From Galaxea fascicularis (Eukaryota > Cnidaria > Anthozoa > Scleractinia > Euphylliidae), in contig OX419337.1 of assembly GCA_948470475.1 (NCBI GenBank), positions 2,534,695 through 2,598,694 on the forward strand: a stretch of DNA of 64,000 nucleotides. Reading direction: 5' to 3'. Position 1 is the first letter of the stretch. Each line of letters opens with the position of its first letter. Positions 21,637 to 31,100 of this stretch are shown one piece after another. The notes below the pieces were generated by a model that worked only from the letters and a program-made list of their open reading frames with translations, ran no database searches and had not been told where the DNA came from. The position numbers were made by a program, and so were the translations under genes.

Positions 21637-22236
21637 TAGGTTAGTCAATAATCACTCCGAACGCAGAGCTGACATAATAGCCGTCATTTCACACAATATC
21701 ATTGCTTTGCTAAGAATTGCGGCGAGGGACAATATATTGCCGGCATTTCCAATGCTGCAACTGTTAATAATCGCGTTTACTTTTGGCATGGAGTTGTTGT
21801 TCTTTCGGCGAGTGTTTTCCAAACCTGTCAAACTTACCAAGCGGCGCCGAGGTTATAAACCGTCCGGACTTCGCTTGGCTTTTCTTCAACAAATTTTGTG
21901 CCCTAAAACGAAACGTTTTAGGACCCAAGATGAAATATTGGGTAGAAAACATTTGGAAAAAACAAGAGTCCAAACCAATTTGAGATGGAAGCGTGAAAAC
22001 AACAAAACGTATGAAAAAAGAAGAGAAACCGACGCGAATGTCAGATTCGACGTTTCTCGTACAAATCGGAAAAAATAAGACAAGTAACAAACCGAGATAA
22101 ATCGCTATTCAATTTTCTTGGCATAAATGTCCATATAAAAGACAAAACAGGAGTACTAACCTGCACACAGTTTAAGTCAGTCAACAATCACTCCGAACGC
22201 AGAGCTTAAGCAGAAGCGGTCATTTCACACAAAAGT
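21637..22236 (+). repeat. Tandem unit B and partial unit C with TATA box
   Basis: Second copy of the unit at 19575-20085, spanning the period junction, with a period of about 585 bp once the LINE is removed. A TATAAAAG lies near 22134. After it, TCAGTCAACAATCACTCCGA ACGCAGAGCTTAAG (22177-22210) repeats 21647-21675 and starts a partial third copy that runs into CACAAAAGTAAGT, a plausible splice donor. This may be a duplicated promoter plus noncoding first exon; no downstream coding exon was identified. Confidence 0.65.
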
Positions 22237-22444
22237 AAGTCTTATTCCTTCTCATGCCTGTCAATTGCAAGGAAGCTTGTTCAATTAAGGATTTTAGCGG
22301 CAAAACCGTCCAGTTTAATACACAGCAAGGTCCGAAGACAGTGCATAATTACTGAAATCTTGCCAGACCACACGATCTTTTCTCTTCGTGCAAGCTTATG
22401 TACTGCAAACACGGGGAAAAGCTGAAACTTCCTGACACTTGAAT

Positions 22445-22740
22445 TGGTAATGTTTTTACAGCTTGATAAGAGACGCTCTCTTTTTCGTTGTTCCTCACTA
22501 TAATTTCGTCTCTTTTCTCGAGCTTTTTGTTGTTCTTTCTTCCGTTGCTCCCAGTACGATTCAGCCTGTTTACTTGAGCCCTTTCTTATTCTTTCTCCCG
22601 TTGCTCGACAATACAATTCAGCCGGTTCGCTCGTGCTTTTTCTCCCGCTGTTTGTCACTGATACTCTGCCTATGTACCCGTGCCCTTTCATGTTCTTTCT
22701 CCCGCTGTTTGTCACTGATATTCCGCCAACGAATAGACAA
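22445..22740 (-). pseudogene. Degenerate Lys/Arg/Glu-rich coding repeats, possible transposon protein relic
   Basis: Minus-strand frames carry repeated charged modules: SDKQREKEHERARVHRQSI, SDKQREKKHERTG, and in another frame SYWEQRKKEQQKAREKRRNY. At DNA level TCTCCCGCTGTTTGTCACTG is tandemly repeated about 60 bp apart (+ strand near 22640 and 22700). Frames shift between modules, so it is not intact. Such arrays occur at the N-terminus of some cnidarian Helitron-like and other transposon proteins; that link is a guess. Confidence 0.3.
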
Positions 22741-22849
22741 AACTGACTTTGTTTTAAAACTGTCTTCAAAATTTGGCCACGCAATTTCCCGCCACAAAAA
22801 CGCGGGTTGAGAACTGCGTGTATGGGCAACTGATCTTTCCAAAAACAGT

Positions 22850-23070
22850 CCATATGGAAGCGCGCCTACATGCGAGCCTGCACACGAAAGGGTTAACTGG
22901 AGTATCACATTTGACTTTGGCTTACATGATGGGGTGGACGTACGTACGGTCGGTCGGTCGGTCGGTCGGTCGGACGGTCGGACGGTCGGTCGGTCGTACG
23001 ATGACGTCATAACCAAAATTTCTCGGATGGATGGGTTACCATATTTTCTTAGCAATGGTGCTCCGCGCGC
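22850..23070. repeat. Repeat end with (CGGT)n microsatellite and GCTCCGCGCGCGGAGC palindrome
   Basis: A CGTACGGTCGGTCGG... tract (22938-22997) is bounded by CGTACG-type palindromes. It is followed by TGACGTCAT and, near 23055, the self-complementary GCTCCGCGCGCGGAGC. Combined, this resembles the end of a dispersed element seen in cnidarian genomes. Confidence 0.5.
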
Positions 23071-23112
23071 GGAGCTCCGCTATTACATGTGGATCTGACA
23101 ACACGAAATAAG

Positions 23113-23895
23113 CCCGGGGGGTACTCCCTTATAAGAGGCGTAACGGGGATGTGCCGCTGGATGGGGTCGCATTTTCACGACTGGAGTGACTATAATGGGG
23201 TTACATTTTTTGTAGAGTTACTAACAAGCAGGGATTTAAAAGTAGGAAGATTCGCGGTTAAAAAAATGGTTCGTGCTGTTGTTTTAATTGACTTCCGTTC
23301 GTGAATCATAACTTAAACATTAACGACTTGCACAATAATGCAGAATCCCTGGGTCCAGAACAAAGTCCAACAAATCATCCATACTACAGTATTTATTTTC
23401 CGGCTATGCTGCGTTGTTATCGTCCACCGAAGTGACAGTTGTACAGGTACCGATAAAATGGTCTTGCCAATATTTTTATGGGGAGTATGAATCTTCTGAT
23501 CTGTAGGTTCTAAATAATGTTTGTAGTCCATGTAAGAAACCATTATGACGTTCCCGTTAAAGAAGAATGTTTGCATTTCAACTATTTATGACGGTACGTT
23601 TGTAAATTCTAACGGTTAGCAAATATACCAGAATGTTTGTACTGTAGGTGAAAAGTAAAGTGTTCTACATTCAATTTAACAAACGTGTCAATTCATTTTA
23701 GGATGACCTACTTAAGGTAGAGGCATAAACAGAAAGTGACTAAGCTGGGATCGTGAAAATTACATTTTCCCAAAAGTGACTAAGATGAGGTCTATAATTG
23801 GCCACAGAATAGACTATAATGGGGTAGGGGTTCTGAGAGGCCAGCGGCACATACCCAGCAAACATTGACCCGAGTACCCCCCCCCCCCCCCCCCG
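23113..23895. mobile_element. TIR element of about 780 bp (CCCGGGGGGTACTC termini)
   Basis: Left end reads CCCGGGGGGTACTCCC...GGGGATGTGCCGCTGG; right end reads CCAGCGGCACATACCC...CCCGAGTACCCCC. Arms of about 45 bp are imperfectly complementary. The right end has expanded into a run of about 18 C. The interior has repeated GACTATAATGGGGT motifs in both halves and no transposase, so it is nonautonomous. Confidence 0.7.
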
Positions 23896-24102
23896 TTTGC
23901 TAGCCTTCGCAAAAAGTGTAATTTAAGGGGCGAGTTTGGCTCTTTCAAGAACAAGCTCCTGGTGAGCCCGAACGAACGTTTACATAACATCATACTCGAC
24001 AGGACTATTCAATATAATACTTACCCAGCCTCAAAGTTCCACGGCAAAGCATACAGTAAGTCCCTCTAACATTGAACGCACTCTATAATCTGTGATTACT
24101 GC

Positions 24103-24153
<51 letters not shown>
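24103..24153. repeat. (AAT)n microsatellite
   Basis: Perfect trinucleotide run of about 50 bp that directly abuts the LINE relic at 24153; it may be the tail of an earlier retroelement. Confidence 0.9.
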
Positions 24154-24155
<2 letters not shown>

Positions 24156-25101
24156 TACGGAGCATTACATCCAAAGAGCGATGTGGACAGATTGTACATC
24201 AGAGAGGAAAGAGGGAGGTAGAGGCCTCATGAGTGTGGAATATTGCAGTAGAGAAGAAGAAAATAGTTTGGGTTTTTATGTTGTCAATTCTGAGGAAGAT
24301 CTCATTAGGGGAGTTTCTGCAGCTGAGACAATTAATACGGAAGATGTTTTAACAAGTGGTGAATTTAAAAATCAGAGAGCACAGGAACTTAAACAAAACT
24401 GGACTGAAAAGAAAATGCATGGACAGTTTGTCAGGGAAATGTCAGAGAATGTTGATAAGGATAAAACGTGGCAATGGTTATCCAAATGTGATTTGAAGAT
24501 TGGGACAGAAGCGTTGTTAGGTGCAGCACAGGAACAGGCCATCAGGACAAATTATGTAAAGCATCATATCGATAAGACCAGTGAAAGCCCCGTGTGTAGA
24601 TTATGTGGGAAAAAAGGTGAAAGCGTGCAACACCTAGTATGTGGATGTGAGAAATTGGCCCTGAAGGAATATAAGAGACGACACGACAATGTAGCAAAGA
24701 AAGTGCATTGTACCAGCTGATGTAAGAGTGGAGGAAAAAGAAAGAGAAAAAGTAGAAAAGTAGATCAGGATTTGAAGAGGGAGATTGGAAGATTGTGGAA
24801 ACTTAAAAAGGTGGAGGCTGTACCTGTAGTAATAGGGGCCCTTGGAAGTGCCACCAAAGGATTTGATAGGTGGATTGAAAGCTAGGGATAACATTTAGTG
24901 TTGGAGTGGTGTAAAAGACTGCGTTGTTGGGAACTGCAAGGATATTGAGGAAAGGTGCTGGAAATGTGAAGAAGAGATAATTCCGTTAGCCCTTGGTCAT
25001 TTGTTGTGACTCGCCTAATGGAAGAAATCACGGCTATGACAACAGCCAGAACATGATGTTAAACAAAGAAGATAATAATAATAATAATAATAATAATAAT
25101 A
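24153..25101 (+). pseudogene. Relic of an R2-like LINE (RT C-terminus and zinc knuckle), frameshifted and deleted
   Basis: Frame 1 from 24153 reads MYGALHPKSDVDRLYIREE and then shifts near 24220. The second frame (to 24720) continues KEGGRGLMSVEYCSREE... and carries a CRLCGKKGESVQHLVCGC zinc-knuckle motif followed by YKRRHDNVAKKVH. After 24716 the coding resumes in other frames as EKEREKVEK, then PVVIGALGSATKGFDRW and LLGTARILRKVLEM (using the best frame at each point), with a stop at 24967. The segment between VAKKVH and the EKE block is far shorter than usual, so the restriction-like endonuclease core is deleted. A (TAA)n tail follows at 25072-25101. Assignment to the R2/NeSL side of LINEs is from the knuckle plus post-knuckle order. 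Confidence 0.7.
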
Positions 25102-25814
25102 GTAAGACAAGGTGACAGCGGTAAGAGCCAACGGAGCGCACGCGCGCTAGGTTTGTAGATAGGAGAACAAGGAGGTGAGACTGGCAAAGAGGAACTGTCT
25201 CTGGATGGACAACAGAAAGCAGAAAGAAGAGGAGACCTTAACGCGCCTTTGCGACTAGAGGTCAAGAGACAACAAGAACAACAATAAATCTTTATTTACA
25301 ATAATCAATTAAGATAAGATAGCCAACCCGCAGGTATCAGTGCCAATCGAGGCGGGAGGCCGTACAAGAGATATTTAATATTATGATAATCTATTTTCAT
25401 AAAGCTTACAATTTGCTGCAATTTTATTTTATCTTGAATACACTTTACCAAACCTATGGTTTTGGGGGACGCTCTCACAGAATTAGAGACATTTGTATGG
25501 ATTTTGAGCTATGTTTCAAGGTCCATAACTTGGTCTCTGTTCAACCTAAAAGAATCAAACTTAGTCAAACGACCAATCTCAATGTTATCTTTCATGCGAT
25601 GGTGTCAATTTATGGATTACTTCAAAATTTGAAACTCGCCCCAGTTCCCTTTTGACTTTCGGAACGGCCAATTATGCAAAGGAAGGTTCCCAAAGTATTT
25701 TAGGAAAAGAGCACTTCAAGGCCCAGAAAGGATCTGGGATATGTCTAGGTATTGCGTCCCTAAATGTGGGCACCATTTTGTGAAGTTCGATGACGTCACT
25801 ATATATCCAGTTCA
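25102..25814. other. No gene; includes an AATAAA-containing repeat remnant
   Basis: A G/A-rich stretch and CAATAAATCTTTATTTACAA at about 25282 look like a retroelement end. The frame at 25383-25655 has no recognisable domain. Confidence 0.35.
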
Positions 25815-25960
25815 GGCCCCGGTTGTTCAAACGTTGGATAGCGCTATCCACCGGATAAGTCACTATCCAGCGGATAAGAAATGGGAAAGCTAATTGCACT
25901 ATCCATATTTATCTGGTGGATAGCGCTATAAAGCCTTTGAACAACTGGTTGTGGCCCGGA
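25815..25960. mobile_element. 146-bp foldback MITE (GGTTGTTCAAACG / TTTGAACAACTGG)
   Basis: Left arm GGTTGTTCAAACGTTGGATA with GCGCTATCCACCGGATAA; right arm is its near-complement, TTATCTGGTGGATAGCGC and TTTGAACAACTGG. The whole element is one long imperfect hairpin with GGATAG/CTATCC words repeated inside. Confidence 0.8.
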
Positions 25961-26249
25961 CTGAGTCACATACAAATAAGCGGCCGGCGGGTATTCTGCA
26001 GTTTAGCAGACTACAATACGAAATATTTTGTGGAGTTTGAAAAGCATTTCTTGATGAATCGCTCTCGGAAAACTGTGTAATGTCCGCGGACAAAATATTC
26101 GAGTATATTTTTGCTATAAATGGAGACTATTGTTTTTATGCCCCTTTATTATATTCGATCTGGATGCAGGACCTTCCTGAAAACCACCTCGCGGTGAGTG
26201 GAGCTTCCTGGGTAAATATCATTGATTGATTGATTGATTTATTTATTTA

Positions 26250-27281
26250 AGCCTGGTTTCCATATGATCGTCCGGATCGTCCCGATCGTCCCAGTCGTCT
26301 CAAAAAATGTTCAGACGATCGGGGCGATCATATGGAAACGCTACCCAGACGATCGCAAACGACCCGGACGACTGAGACGACCTCGATCGCTTGGATAGAA
26401 TTGAGTTCTATCCGGACGATCGGGACGATCGTGTAAATTTTGAAGCGATCATATGGAAACGCTCTCAGACGACTGAGACGATCGGGACGATCGAAGGCTA
26501 TCCCAGAAGTCATCACTCTTATCTCACATCTGCTAGCTCACGGGCTCCATTTCAAAAATGGCGGCAGAAAACAAGGAGTTAAACACGTCGCTCTTTATGG
26601 AAGAAGTGCAAAAATATCCAGCAATTTCCAAAAAATTTTCAAAGGACTATAAGAATAAGTTTATAAGGATGAATATCTGGAAAGCAATAGGAGATAAATT
26701 CGGGTTGGACGCGGCTGAAGCAGAAAAAAAAAATAAGAATGTCCGAACCGCGTATGGGCGATACTTAAGAAAAAAAAAGTATGTTCCATCTGGCTCTGGA
26801 CGCGATGCTGTCCCCTCTCCAGCAGAATTCAGTAATTTGGATAGGTTGTCAAACCACCTCAACCAAAGACCATCCACTGTTACAAACATGAAGAGTCTCG
26901 ATGAAAGCAAAGATGATGCAGATCATGGTGAAGAAGCAGAAAGCATAAACAATGTCCAAGACTCGCTTGAATACCCAAAACCTGTGTCTTCGTGGGATTC
27001 TTCGAGCTCTTCTACGGCGCAAAATCGAAAGAATAAGAAGGTAACAAGCCAGGAGACTTGCGCTGCGATTGATGTCCGCCAGTTCGTTTCCGAATATCGC
27101 ACCAAAACTCTGTTGTCGGACCCAGGAAAATCGTTGACGACCGCGCGTCTTCAGTACAGTGAAGCGATCGAGACGATCATATGGAAACCAGCAATCGCCT
27201 CAGTCGTCCCGATCGTCTCGAAATTTTTGGAAACGACTGGGACGATTGGGAGGATCCGGACGATCATATGGAAACCAGGCT
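26250..27281 (+). mobile_element. PIF/Harbinger-type transposon, 1,032 bp, MADF ORF only
   Basis: Termini are inverted repeats of about 55 bp: AGCCTGGTTTCCATATGATC on the left and GATCATATGGAAACCAGGCT on the right, continuing with CGTCC / GGACG words. Flanking TTA at 26247-26249 and TTA at 27282-27284 is a 3-bp target duplication, the size and composition (TWA) expected for PIF/Harbinger. The sequence CGATCATATGGAAAC recurs internally (about 26328, 26446, 27175), giving subterminal repeats. Inside is one MADF-domain ORF, the usual second protein of these elements; the DDE transposase is absent, so movement would need one supplied in trans. Confidence 0.85.
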
Positions 27282-27490
27282 TTAGCGGGCAAGATGAGAC
27301 TAATTTTTTTTTTTCTGATTGGCTCCCGAGAAGGCAAGATGAGCCGATATTGCCCGCTCGGATTGCCCGTTTTGTTTCCACAATAAAATTTTGCCGAAGT
27401 CCAAGCGGTCGCACGAAACCTTCCTTTTGCAAAATATTTTCCGTGGCAGTAGAAAGATTTTCTGTGATTTCTCTGTCGGGATGGAACTAA
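26558..27490 (+). CDS. MADF (Myb/SANT-like) DNA-binding protein of a Harbinger element, 3' fused to TIR
   Basis: ATG in a good context (AAAAATGGCGG). Residues about 8-80 read as a MADF/Myb-SANT-like trihelix: LFMEEVQKYPAISKKFSKDY, then IWKAIGDKFGLDAAEAEKKN and RTAYGRYLRKKK. A Ser/Asp/Glu-rich linker follows. Harbinger elements encode such a protein, which helps the transposase enter the nucleus and bind the ends. From about residue 205 the frame is translated terminal-repeat sequence (ETIIWKPAIASVVPIV...). It leaves the element at 27281 and stops in flanking DNA at 27490, so the native C-terminus and stop were lost by an internal deletion. Whether it is expressed is unknown. Confidence 0.75.
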   Translation: MAAENKELNTSLFMEEVQKYPAISKKFSKDYKNKFIRMNIWKAIGDKFGLDAAEAEKKNKNVRTAYGRYLRKKKYVPSGSGRDAVPSPAEFSNLDRLSNHLNQRPSTVTNMKSLDESKDDADHGEEAESINNVQDSLEYPKPVSSWDSSSSSTAQNRKNKKVTSQETCAAIDVRQFVSEYRTKTLLSDPGKSLTTARLQYSEAIETIIWKPAIASVVPIVSKFLETTGTIGRIRTIIWKPGFSGQDETNFFFSDWLPRRQDEPILPARIARFVSTIKFCRSPSGRTKPSFCKIFSVAVERFSVISLSGWN

Positions 27491-27644
27491 AAAACTAGAA
27501 AACCGAAAGCGTTAACGAGAATGAAAACAAAGAAAACAAACAAAACATCACTTTTACACATAACTGGCTTCCTTTTCAGTGCTCGAAAATGAACAAGTAC
27601 GAAGGTCGTTTTTTCAGTGTTCTCTATGACATATAATAAATTAT

Positions 27645-27812
27645 TTATTGGCCAAGCTAGTTTGGTCAAGATGGCTGGATATTGGCCCCGTTCTCTTTTT
27701 ACGTTTCCATGGACCTCGACTTCGTCTCAGTCCATAAAAACGCAAAAAGAGAACTTGGCCAATATCTACATGTAGCCGTCTTGACCTCGCACTTGGTCAA
27801 TAACGCACATGT
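27645..27812. mobile_element. Foldback element (GGTCAAGATGGCTGGATATTGGCC arms)
   Basis: The arms TTGGTCAAGATGGCTGGATA, TTGGCC and TCTCTTTTT(A)CGTTT are mirrored by AACGCAAAAAGAGAAC, TTGGCCAATATC and GCCGTCTTGACC. Outer TTATTGGCCAAG / CTTGGTCAATAA extends the hairpin. No coding sequence. Confidence 0.7.
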
Positions 27813-28134
27813 ATATTCCCTGTACACCCCTGTATACCTTTGTATACCCCAAGGATTTTGACTGCCGCTCATACTGCGGGCGCTCCTACCGAGCGATTCT
27901 CTAGTAAGACTGGTGAATAATTGGAGGCAAAAAGGGCAAGACTGCCCGCGAGAGAAGTGGGCCGAGATAACTTTCGTGCACCTTACATAACAATAGAAAG
28001 TAGCGGTTCATGGCCGCCCAAATTCAATTTTCGTCTTTAAAACGTTGTGCAACTCAGGTTGTTTTCGCTTGCCTGGTATCTCAAGTTTCCCTGCTATTTA
28101 GTCGAAGGTATCATCTTCAGTGGTCTTGTTAGTT
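27813..28134 (+). promoter_or_regulatory. Upstream region of MCM3AP (probable promoter and 5' UTR)
   Basis: Directly precedes the ATG at 28135. No TATA box is clear. A GTTCATGGCCGCCC element lies near 28007, and an in-frame TAG at 28099-28101 limits the start. The transcription start is unknown; a further upstream noncoding exon is possible since TTTCCCTGCTATTTAG near 28100 resembles an acceptor. Confidence 0.35.
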
Positions 28135-31100
28135 ATGCTTAGTCAGATTCGGCAAAAGAAGGTAAGGCCCAGTTCAAACGTCGAACTTTTCGTGTACCCA
28201 AATTAATGCACCGAACCTAATTCATTCAATTAAGTACATGAAAAGATCGACGTTTGAATATGTATTTGAGTATTTTTCATTATAACAGGGCTTGTGATTG
28301 GCTGTATAATGACATCTTGTGCATGAAAAAAGAACTCACAGAAGACTGAAGTATGATGATCGTTGACCGCGTTCTCCACGTGTAAAACCTGTACAGCTCA
28401 AAATGGTCTACTTCCAACTAGCACTAATGCTATTTATCTGTTTTGAAATTCATGTTGTGTATTTGCATTTCAATATGATCACAATAGAGTTCTAAAGTGT
28501 GACATCACAAAAAATTAAATTTGTGAAATTATGGGATTGGGCGCCATTTTCGAATGGAGTATCCTTAGAAAAGGGTCCTTGCCAAAACATAGCTCTTAAT
28601 TGTAATTCCCAGCCGAAATATAAAGGATTGAAATTTGATACTGTCCCATATATAATTTTCTCTACTTTTGAGTCTGTCCTAAACTGAAGGAACTGAAACA
28701 AATTTTGAAGGGTTTGTATGGGATGCCATCAAACTTTGCTCCCTTCTCTACTGGGAATTGCAATACAGAGCTAATTTTTGGGATGAGGGCGTCTTTCAGG
28801 ATGCTCTATAAGAATATGGCATCCTATTCCATAATTTCAAAAATTTTATTTTTGTGATGTCATCACTTTAGAACTCTATTTCCTTGAAGATAAAGCAAAA
28901 ACATTACAGAAAGCTTTTCCAACCAGATCCAACCTTGTATGAATATGTTTTTTCAAGCCAAATGGGAGGGAAATAAGTCATTGCAAAATAATTTCTTCGG
29001 TTCATTTTCGTACTCTAAGCGGTGAAAATAGTCTTTTTTTATGCCACGAATTGGGTTCAGCACACAAAAAAGTTCGACACATGAATCAAACAGTCGAACT
29101 TGATAGTGTGGGTTGACCCAAATAGGGATTTAAGTTCAGTACATGAAAAGTTCTACGTTTGAACTGGGCCAAGCCTTTTGATACTGCATTTCTTGCTTAA
29201 TTTGCTGTAAGAGTCAATATGGCCATCAGTTTACTTCAGAAGGATCATGGTTTTGGAACTAACATGAACAAAGAGGGCTAGTTCGTGATAATTCGTCTGT
29301 GTTACTATAACAAATAAGAAAAACAGATGTATCATCTGTCTAGACGAATATTATTATCCAAGATAGTTTGTTTGTCAAGATGAACTGTGGATCATATAAA
29401 ATACATTTAGCCACATGTTGATTTATTAATAGTAACAACAGAAAAAATAATATAACAGAGTAACAGTCTAGAAATACCTAAAGCCCAAATACACATAATT
29501 ATTTTCTTGGCTCTGTACAATTAAATCTAATTTACAAGTTTGAATATATTTCTGTTTGTAGAAAAAAGAGGCAGTTCGTAGGCTTTCACAGGGCTCAGGA
29601 ATTACCTCTGCATTGTCGCATGGTTCAGGGCAGTGGCCTCAGCGGAGGAAATTCTCAGGTACAGTTTATGGTTCCTGAGGTTTATTTGGAAAGACTTGGA
29701 AAGATTTTCTGCACCACTCCTTACATTAATTATACATGCATCTCTTTTATACTAACCTAGTTTCGAAAACCAATAGGGTCTGAGTCACAAAATTAATATA
29801 TAATTTATACAGGGAGCTGTGTAGAAATCTTACCAATTTACAGCCACTTCTATAATTATTTGGGACATGGCAGCTGCTTTGGAGCAAAGTGAAAACCATT
29901 CCAAACTGAAATAAATAGGCACTGTGCAGGATTACAGTACATCAGTTTTTCAAAATTCCCCACCAAGCCTCATTTGCACTGTTTTTGTTCTCTTCCTCTG
30001 GACTGGCCAGTCTTAGGTCAGTGTCTATATGCTTTCTATAATTTAATTCCAGTATGTTGTTGGTTATGTTAATTATGTGTTTGTTTCATAACATTGATTA
30101 CCAGCACAATGTCCCAGAAAATGGGAAGGGAGTTAGTAAAGAAATTTAGATGGGTGTTTTCAATCAAATTAATTTCTTATTAGGATAATATACATGTAAG
30201 TTTCCCTTGGTTATACACTATAGTTATGTAGTTGGCTCTGCATGTCGGTTGGATTACAGGTATATTAATTTTTACACTGAAGATTGGCTCTCTCTGATAT
30301 GGAACACTGCTGTAATAATAGGCCATTTCCGAGTTCATGTCTGCCTCCTCTTCAAAGCGAGTCTAAGTGCGAAGTTTTTGTGATGGTAATTAGTTCTACT
30401 TTACATATGAATGAAAACTAATTTTCATAACAAAAACTTCGCACTTAGACTCACTTTGAAGAGGAGGCAGACATGAACTCGGAAATGGCCTATTGTTTTG
30501 ATTTTGAAGTAATTTTTGTTGTACTTTTATAATCTGCAATCTGCTTACCTATCAGAAGTGCCATCCACTGTTTATTCATAAAAAATTGCAATGACTGTAA
30601 AAAAATATACAAGCTTGTAGTTAAACCTATTGTGACATGACTGTACTTTTTACAGATCAACACAGAATGCAGAAACAGCAACCCTATGAAGCTAGCCAAA
30701 GACCTGCAAAACGGAGCCATGTCAGTCCACTTCACCAGGATTCTGCAGACGCTGTTAGCAGTGATACAAAACCCCTCAAACCTGATGGAACAGCAGGTTT
30801 CCGGTTTGGGACTGCACACCTTGGGGTCAGCAGGGAAACAACTTCATTCATGCACAGTGCAACTACTTCAACCACATCCACATTTTCAACTGCTCCTCGA
30901 TTAGGTTCTGTGTTTTCAAGCTCTACTGGTAGGTTCTCTTAAACAGCTTTTGAAGAGTTGGTTACATTATAAGATACTTGAATTTAGATGATGATGCACT
31001 TAACTTGACATATTGTTGACCTATGTTGTGGTTATTATATAAATATCTAATTGCAATGAGTCCTTGTACAACTAAGGATTAATTGTGCTTGTATTTTTGT

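Noticed and set aside
22918..23000. (CGGT)n tract as a CRISPR-like or regulatory array
   Set aside because: Simple tetranucleotide microsatellite without spacers, in a eukaryotic repeat.
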